In this document: in pieces, positions 57,816 through 64,000 of the stretch | How positions within the stretch are numbered: the first letter of the stretch is position 1 | Layout of the letters: each line of letters starts with the position of its first letter | Assembly: GCA_002749535.1 (NCBI GenBank) | Contig: MZZL01000400.1 | Span: forward strand, 343,960 to 407,959 | Direction: 5' to 3' | DNA: 64,000 bases | DNA from: Apophysomyces variabilis | Lineage: Eukaryota > Mucoromycota > Mucoromycetes > Mucorales > Mucoraceae | Translations under genes and position numbers: made by a program | Notes under the pieces: generated by a model | Database searches by the model: none | What the model was told of the DNA's origin: nothing | What the model saw: only the letters and a program-made list of their open reading frames with translations

Positions 57816-59221
57816 TCACATGCTACAAGTGTGAGCTGCAACTGCACTAGAAGCGGGGTGAACCCAGGAGTTGACGTTAACGTACACCGTGTAAACCATG
57901 GCGGCGGCACCAAAGAGAGCTAGAATGATGTCTCCACCCTTTCTCCATTTGCCACTGGTGATCTTATAGTGGAACATGCCAGGGAAAATAAAGCAGAGAG
58001 GCAAACAAGCGACCGAACCGACAAGAGCCACGAATTTACTGAGACCATCGGGACCAACAGCAAAACTGACGACAGCGCAGACGAGAGCAACCATAGCACG
58101 GCAAAGGTTCTTCAACCACTTCCATTTCAGGTTGTTGTTGCCACTGCGTTCACCGAAGATACCGTTTTCAATGATGGTAAGGGCAGGGTAAAGCATGAAC
58201 GGCGAAGTCAAGATCATAGCAACAGCGTAGAGAAGCTGCACAGTGATGGAGAGTGGTTGGCGCGGAAGGTTGGCGACAATGCTAGCTTGGGTAGCCTCAC
58301 CAAAAGCAATGTAGCCGATCGCACCGATCAAAATGAAGATGATAGTGACGATGACCATGCCAGCGTTGAGAACAGCGGGGAATTTGCGCGGCTCCTTCAT
58401 GCCTTCGACGATGGGCAGGACCATACCAATACCTTCGAAAGAGAAGATAGCGGTACCGATCATGAGCGCGAAATCGTTGCCGTTGATCATGCGAATATTT
58501 TGGCCGACACCATGGGTTGCGATCTGGTCCGAGCAGAAGTAGAGTACGCTCACGAGACCAAAGAGGATGAAGATGTCGGCAACAATAGCGGCGTAGGAAA
58601 GACGAGCGATTTTTCGGACCCAGGTGATAGGTATAATGGCAGCGACGACCATCCAAATGTAATATTTCGAATCGAAAGGCGCATTGCAATGCGTGAGCGT
58701 TTCCACAACAAGACCAATATTTTCGGAAATGAAAATCATGTAAGAGGCGACGAAACCCATCTGGGAAATGCACAAGAAAAACATGATGAGGTATCGCAAC
58801 CAACGACCGTACAAGGCGCTGGCAACATCACCATAGGAACCACCAATCTGTTGCTGTGTTTTGACTAGCAGTTGAAATGCTATGAGACAGATACATGCAA
58901 TAAAGACCATGAGACAAATAGAGAATATAAGACCACCCGAGACAAAGCTAAGCAAAGTTTAGTTACAGCGAAAAATTTAATTTAATAAAAAAAAGTATTT
59001 TTTTTGTTTACTTACGATCCGGGAAGGAAAATGACACCGGTACCAACAAAGGCTTTAAGCAACATGAAGAGTGCTTTACCAGGACCAGCCATCCGTTCAC
59101 TCACGTGTTCAATTTGTTCTTCATGGACGGATTTCTCAAAGTCCATGGAGGCACGATCTTCCTGATGTGCCACATCAACTTGATATTTAGCTTCATGAAT
59201 TTCGGATTTATTTGAACTCAT
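57816..59221 (-). CDS. Amino acid transporter, AVT family (AAAP), short form
   Basis: Proton-coupled amino acid transporter of the same family as the 8586-10974 gene, probably vacuolar. Two exons, 59221-59016 and 58947-57816, giving 445 residues. The N-terminal cytosolic part is only about 50 residues and acidic, against about 300 in the paralogue. The core starts KALFMLLKAFVGTGVIFLPG, then LYGRWLRYLIMFFLCISQM, VADIFILFGLVSVLYFCSD, GTAIFSFEGIGMVLPIVEGM and EPRKFPAVLNAGM. These blocks align one for one with the longer paralogue, while intron positions differ (two exons against five). It is divergent from MLH3. The length is nearer animal PAT/SLC36-type carriers than Avt3. Substrate unknown. 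Confidence 0.9.
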
Positions 59222-59682
59222 GTTAAAGGAAAAGTGTTATGATGAACGTTATGGGAGATAGAGGAGAAAAGGGATGAAAAGGAGAGAGGAGAAGGGATGA
59301 TTACAAAGGTTTTTGATAGACTGAAAAATTTGTCTTTTTATAGATTTCGGTGAAGGGCTTAATGTTTACAGCTGTTGTTTCCAGGGCGGCCTCATCGTTC
59401 GTTTGGTACCAATCACCGTTCGCGATAAGATTGTTATCTCCGCTTTGCCCAACCTAGATCGTTCAAAGCGTGAGAAAAAATATGGGGATCCCGACGCCCA
59501 GGTTTCTGTGATTCACCCCCCAATCGTTCCTCTTCAAACCTTATCGGTATTTGATTTGGTTCGATTCCGCTAACAAGACATTAGGACATGGAACAGATGA
59601 AATTTCCTTTTTCTGTCTGTACCACAAAGTGACGTATTCCACTCCCGTTTGAAACTTTCATGAGCAACTGGCTGGAACCCTG
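59222..59682. other. Divergent AVT / MLH3 intergenic region
   Basis: 461 bases between divergent starts. Contains GGTTCGATTCC at 59558-59568, a perfect tRNA B-box sequence, but no matching T-stem, A box or acceptor stem, so no tRNA is called. Confidence 0.5.
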
Positions 59683-62600
59683 ATGCATGTCAAGCCATTA
59701 GAAGATCAAGTCGTTCGTCAATTACGAGCGTAAGTCTATCCGGCTCTTCGGGATACAAGTGGCTCCTCACCCCACATAGATCACTGGTCATTACTTCATT
59801 TCAACAGTGCTTAACAGAACTCATTTACAACGGTACCTTTCCTCTTTTTAATATAGACTATTTTTATTCTTATAGAACTTTTTTTTCCATTTTTTTTCTG
59901 TTTAGCTTTGGACGCCGAAGCCACGAGGATTGAAATATCAGTGGATATTGACAAATACTTTATCCAAGTAGAAGATAATGGCACGGGCATACACCCCGAA
60001 CATATGACTCGCGTTGCCCAACGTCATGGTAATACTCAATCCATGTGTAGTAAAAAGCATAGAAAATCTTACTGTGGCTACAGTAACATCTAAGTGTCAT
60101 ACATTGTCCGATCTACGCAACGTCTCCACGTTTGGATTCCGAGGAGAAGGTTCGCAACGTTGGGACAAATAACATTCTGAACTGACCATCAGCTGAGGTT
60201 AGCTTTGGCGGCTATTGCAGATGCAGCTCTTCTTCAGATTATTTCGAGACATGTTGACCATGCAGGCACTTACATGACTATCTGGAAGGTAAAGAAAAGC
60301 GGAATCGGGATTTCAACTGATATAATCTGGGGTCCCAGGATGGCAAATTAGTCCATCATTCGTTGAATCCTTGCCAGAGACAACCCGGGACAAGTATTGT
60401 CGTGCGTGATTTATTTTACAAGGTTTGAGAAAAGGGTTTTTTAGTGAAAGAACTATGTTATCAATATCAGCAGTTTCCTGTTCGACGAAAACAACAACGC
60501 CACTCGCAAACAAATGTGATACTGGAGAACGTCAAACGAACCGTTGCAATTATTGCAATGACTTTTCCGCAAGCAAGTTTCATCTTACAGGACATGGCTA
60601 GGAAATCCAATATTTTGGTCACGAAAAAGGTAAAGAGAGCCTCGTATCGCAACCCAATCTCATCCTAGGCGAAAGAGCTCTTCAAGCCTAGCCATCTTTC
60701 GACAAATTTATGGAAAACTGCTTGCTCAGGTTAGAATAGCACCAAAAAGAATTCGGGTGTGCGGAGCTTTGAAAATTACGAGCTAACTTTATGTAGGATA
60801 TCAAGCCTTTTGATGTTCATGAGGACGATTTTAAAGTACATGGTTATCTGGGAACAAAGGGTTTCCCCAACAAGGTTCGTATCGCCGATAGGGCGCCGCT
60901 TATAACTTGGATTTTAACGCATTTATTACAGACGCATCAGTATCTATGTGAGTCAAAAACGATGACCAATACCAGCTAAATCCTTTACAGATCTAAATCA
61001 CCGATGGATTGCACCCAATGAACTGTACAAGGCAGTGATTGATACATTTGAGCAGAGTAAACCTTTTGCAACGGTAAGTCGAATACTTTCGTTCTGCAGC
61101 CCAAAGAATCATACCGCAGAATTTTGTACTTCAAGCGTTCCACCAAAAGAGGCAAAGGTAAGTGCGCGACAACGCTTTATTTGTTTGTGGTTATTATTTG
61201 TTTGTTTTATAAGTGCTTATTGTACTCCCTTTTTTTGTAGACTGGTTGGAAAGGCACCCTATCTTTTTGATCCAAGTTGACTGTCCTATCTTGAGTTCCT
61301 ATGACATCAGTGTGTACATCGATACCCTGTACGAGCACGAGGTGAGTCCTGATACTTTTAGTAACCCGCTAATTGGCTTGCAGATATATACCCGCCTGCA
61401 AACCCTTCTTCGGCGTTTAACAACTTTATTTTTGCGTACACATGGTTTATTAGACGGCGATGAGTCTCATAGTACGGAAATAAGAACTATAACAAAGCCC
61501 GGACTGTCGGTCCTATCTCCTAACAATTCCTGTAGCACCTTTTGCAGCCGAACACTCTCGTCCAAGGCTAAATTTGGTAAGCTCGTCAGTAAGCACTGCC
61601 CTCGTGCATCCTTGGCATCAATCAACAAAACAGAAAATGGGCCATTGGCAGGTTGAAGATTCGTACGTAAAGGGAAAGATGGCAGAAATTTCAGGAACTG
61701 ATTGGATGTATTAGATACCAAGATTCGATAAATAGTATCCCCACTGCGTCAAGCTGCTGCGAATTCTCGTCGAATTTCATAGGAGTCTCCGAGGTATTTC
61801 TGTTTTCCTTTTTTCTGTTGGGTCGTGCTTAGCCACGCATATAACCGTAGGGTTTTGGTGGGCTGGAATTTCCCAAAAAACTATCAAAAGAAGACTTGGT
61901 CTCTGCTGTCGTGCTTGGGCAAATAGACCACAAGTTTATCTTAATCAAAACCAACAGCATGTTGATCCTGGTGGATCAGCATGCTGCTGACGAACGAATA
62001 AAACTGGAAAAAATGTTGGAGACGCTGGAGGATGGTGATGACTTGCTTCAACCGGAGCCGAATCCCGGCGTTAATCTGACTGCAGAAGAATGCCAACTAG
62101 CCAGGATTTTTCAATCGGACCTTGAGCGCTGGGGTATCCGCCTTCTCATTGAATCTCCACAAGGCATGATGGAACCCTCCGTATCATCTCGTTCAAAGTA
62201 CTTTGCGGGCAGCGAAACGTCGTCTCACTTTTCACAGAATAACGTATTTGTCACGCAATTACCACGATTAATCGCCGGTCGTTGCATTGCAAACCATGAT
62301 TTATTAGAGAAATTATTGCGTGATCATCTTCACGACTTAAAATCGAATGGAAGCAAAGGCTGTCCTCACCTAATCATGGAATTATTAAAATCAAAAGCGT
62401 GTCGGGGTAACATTCAAATTTGCTTATTCAACAAAAACCAAAACATCACTTGACCTTGATTGTAGGAGCGATTATGTTTAATGATCACTTAACCATTGAT
62501 CAATGTCAATGGATTATTCATTCTCTGGCCAACTGCCGCTTTCCTTTTCAATGTGTACACGGCAGGTAACGACGTGTGAGTTCCATGCGTGAACTAAAAC

Positions 62601-62698
62601 AGGTTAGACCATCCATGGTGCCACTCTCCATGTTAGATAAGGAAGTTCAAGATTCTTATAGAAAACGAACAATAAATTGGAAGAGGTTTTGTGTTTGA
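59683..62698 (+). CDS. MLH3: DNA mismatch repair / meiotic crossover protein Mlh3
   Basis: MutL homologue that pairs with Mlh1 as a nicking endonuclease in meiotic crossing-over and loop repair. Nineteen exons: 59683-59729, 59780-59832, 59906-60028, 60084-60149, 60203-60288, 60339-60422, 60474-60629, 60676-60729, 60797-60874, 60932-60947, 60991-61073, 61100-61157, 61241-61341, 61384-61471, 61548-61651, 61695-61793, 61851-62406, 62466-62565, 62608-62698, giving 680 residues. GHKL ATPase motifs: ELIYNALDAEA, VEDNGTGI, TFGFRGEALAAI, GTSIVVRDLFYKFPVRRK. The C-terminal endonuclease motif DQHAADERIKLE (474-485) fits DQHA(x)2E(x)4E, followed by SKACRGAIMF and CVHGRPSMVPL. The middle exons (14-16) are the least certain; there a CTAAC branch site and phase guided the join. 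The ATG used is the first in frame. Confidence 0.88.
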
Positions 62699-63069
62699 AC
62701 GACTTAGAATGTAAAAAGGTTGGCTTCTTGTGTATGTCACCTGAACGTTCAGGATTTATAGAGTGATTTGCACCGTTTGAAGAAGCACTTTTGCGTTAGC
62801 GAACAGGATAACTTTGCGCTTGTACTATAAGAGAATGTCGCACGGTTGAGGAAAGGCGTGGCTCTTCTACTATATATATAACGGCCAAAATCTTGCTCAG
62901 TTTAAGAACAAAATGGACAAGGATAGATAAACAGTGTCCAACTTCCCCTAGTTGAGGACAATGTTTTAATTAGGAGGAAAATTTTGTCCAATCGTATCAT
63001 TGGTCGCATCATGTGCAGTGTGGTGTTAGAAAACTTGAGCGTACCTGCAAACGCTTTGCCATAGCCGTA
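62699..63069. other. Intergenic
   Basis: 371 bases. A TATATATATAA run near 62870, about 195 bases before the next start, may be a promoter element. No gene. Confidence 0.45.
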
Positions 63070-63545
63070 ATGCCTAACCACTTACAAGTTTTGAAAAATC
63101 TAGAAACTGAATTCAAAATGGTAGATAAGATGGTTGAACGAGAAGAATTACGAGCCTTTGGTATTCAATAACTATCAGTCGATGTACATCTCTTAATCAT
63201 GTTGAATGAAACTACTGCTGTAGGAAGCGATACGGAGAAAGTATTTAAAGACTTAGATGTCATTCGCCGAAAGCAGATAGATCTAGCCGGTGACCATATG
63301 GCTCTTGAAATTGTGAGCGACATTCCGTAAGGATAACGGATTGTTTAATCTTAGTCTGTTGATCGTACGCGTTAGCCAACATTCCCCACAAGACGATGGT
63401 GAACAACAAAAGAATATTGATAGCTTCAACAGGAAAGAGCTTGCATTAAAAAATCTGATGACCAAGGTAAAGGCAAAATAGAACAATTCAGTCAGCCAAT
63501 AACTGGCCTTATTAAAAGTTAGATGAGCTTGGTAAATCATTGTAA
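63070..63545 (+). CDS. Small coiled-coil protein, unknown function
   Basis: I do not recognise it. Four exons: 63070-63160, 63224-63326, 63376-63466, 63519-63545, giving 103 residues, all joined in phase with GT...AG introns of 49-63 bases. The product is strongly helical and charged (LQVLKNLETEFKMVDKMVER, TEKVFKDLDVIRRKQIDLAG, then FNRKELALKNLMTKLDELGK), with a short polar break (QHSPQDDGEQQ) between helices. There is no signal peptide or membrane span. Size and heptad-like Leu/Val spacing fit a subunit of a small helical complex, but nothing identifies which. The coding case rests on three introns all restoring one coherent frame. Each single frame is interrupted by stops, so the gene is easily missed. 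Confidence 0.55.
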
Positions 63546-63880
63546 GTTATTCATAGAGAAAATTCAAGTTATTTTAACATCAACTCTCAATGAACTATTC
63601 AAGGGACCACTTTCGAGGTATATATAAACAGTTTTTCTAATTGGTAAAGCTAAGTATATTCTTGGTTTACAGAAGGAACATTATCTACTCCTAAGCAAGA
63701 ACTGATATCATTAAAATTTTACACAAATTGATCAAAGTACACTAGGTTCTAGACAGTTGCATTAGCTTGTAATCTTTGAATAGAATTTTTTGTAATCTAA
63801 TTTTATATATTTTTGATAAAAAGCAACTTATCATAGTTTAAAATATTTTATATAGAAATTAGCACTGCGGTCAAAAAAAA
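63546..63880. other. AT-rich flank
   Basis: About 335 bases of very AT-rich sequence (TTTTATATATTTTTG and similar) leading into the repeat cluster. No gene. Confidence 0.5.
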
Positions 63881-63883
63881 AGA

Positions 63884-64000
63884 TTCTACCATTGGTAGAA
63901 ACTTGGTGGAATCTCAGATTCCACCACCTTTCCACCACCTTTCCACCGCTTTTCCACCATGCGGTGGAATCTCTTCAAAGGTTTGTGGAATGTACCTTCC
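63884..64000. repeat. Palindrome and 11-base tandem repeat cluster
   Basis: A perfect 17-base palindrome around a single base (TTCTACCATTGGTAGAA, 63884-63900), then a 21-base one (GGTGGAATCT, C, AGATTCCACC, 63905-63925). Next is a tandem of 11-base units CCACCACCTTT, CCACCACCTTT, CCACCGCTTTT (63921-63953), and a hairpin CCACC-ATGC-GGTGG (63954-63967) followed by another GGTGGAATCTC. The word GGTGGAATC and its complement recur throughout. It continues beyond the window. It could be the end of a mobile element or a minisatellite. Confidence 0.75.

Noticed and set aside
57969..58868. 299-codon plus-strand open frame
   Set aside because: Fully antisense to the long AVT exon; rich in Asp/His/Glu as expected from complementing hydrophobic codons.
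59558..59568. tRNA B-box GGTTCGATTCC
   Set aside because: No pairing T-stem, A box or acceptor stem around it.
1..64000. CRISPR arrays, bacterial operons, phage or plasmid features
   Set aside because: No spaced direct repeats or ribosome-binding-site-led gene strings; the window is intron-rich and eukaryotic.

Overview
This window reads as nuclear DNA of a filamentous, early-diverging fungus. The evidence is a set of fungal gene types (a fused alpha-beta tryptophan synthase, MSP1, VPS1, PCS60 with a peroxisomal tail, AVT and PQ-loop vacuolar transporters), many short introns of about 40-110 bases with GT...AG ends, pyrimidine-rich leaders, and genes on both strands with no operons. A Mucoromycota-like source is my inference from style; nothing here proves the lineage. 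Almost every gene is split, so I rebuilt exon-intron models by hand from splice signals, reading frame and recalled family conservation. Exons are listed in gene order.

Layout. 0-7.2 kb: the 5' part of TFIIE beta (runs off the left edge), ATP4 (F-ATPase subunit b), PEX14, ATP7 (F-ATPase subunit d; PEX14 and ATP7 are divergent) and a PQ-loop vacuolar amino acid exporter. 8-13.4 kb: a doubtful secreted-protein fragment, an AVT3/AVT4-type vacuolar amino acid transporter and an MFSD1-like MFS carrier. 15.2-20.6 kb: a membrane-anchored GDSL hydrolase, a small homeodomain protein and the AAA ATPase MSP1, with an unmerged assembly overlap around a single N at 19901. 22-26.3 kb: a 15-exon Ras guanine-nucleotide exchange factor. 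29.7-36.9 kb: a P/Q/Y-rich protein, the dynamin VPS1 and a DHA1-type MFS drug transporter. 38.1-45.4 kb: an SLC35F-type carrier, an orphan coiled-coil protein ending in a PCNA-binding (PIP) box, a second GDSL hydrolase and PCS60. 48.6-55.8 kb: the prefoldin-like URI/BUD27, TRM6 and TRP5. 57.8-63.5 kb: a second AVT-type transporter, the mismatch-repair endonuclease subunit MLH3 (19 exons) and a 103-residue coiled-coil protein found only by joining exons. The right end (63.88-64 kb) is a cluster of palindromes and 11-base tandem repeats.

The genes are mostly independent housekeeping functions. Loose themes are mitochondrial ATP synthesis (ATP4, ATP7), peroxisome and organelle upkeep (PEX14, PCS60, MSP1, VPS1) and vacuolar amino acid traffic (two AVT transporters, the PQ-loop exporter). 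Gene-poor blocks at 26.3-29.7, 45.4-48.6 and 55.8-57.8 kb show no recognisable genes or intact transposons.
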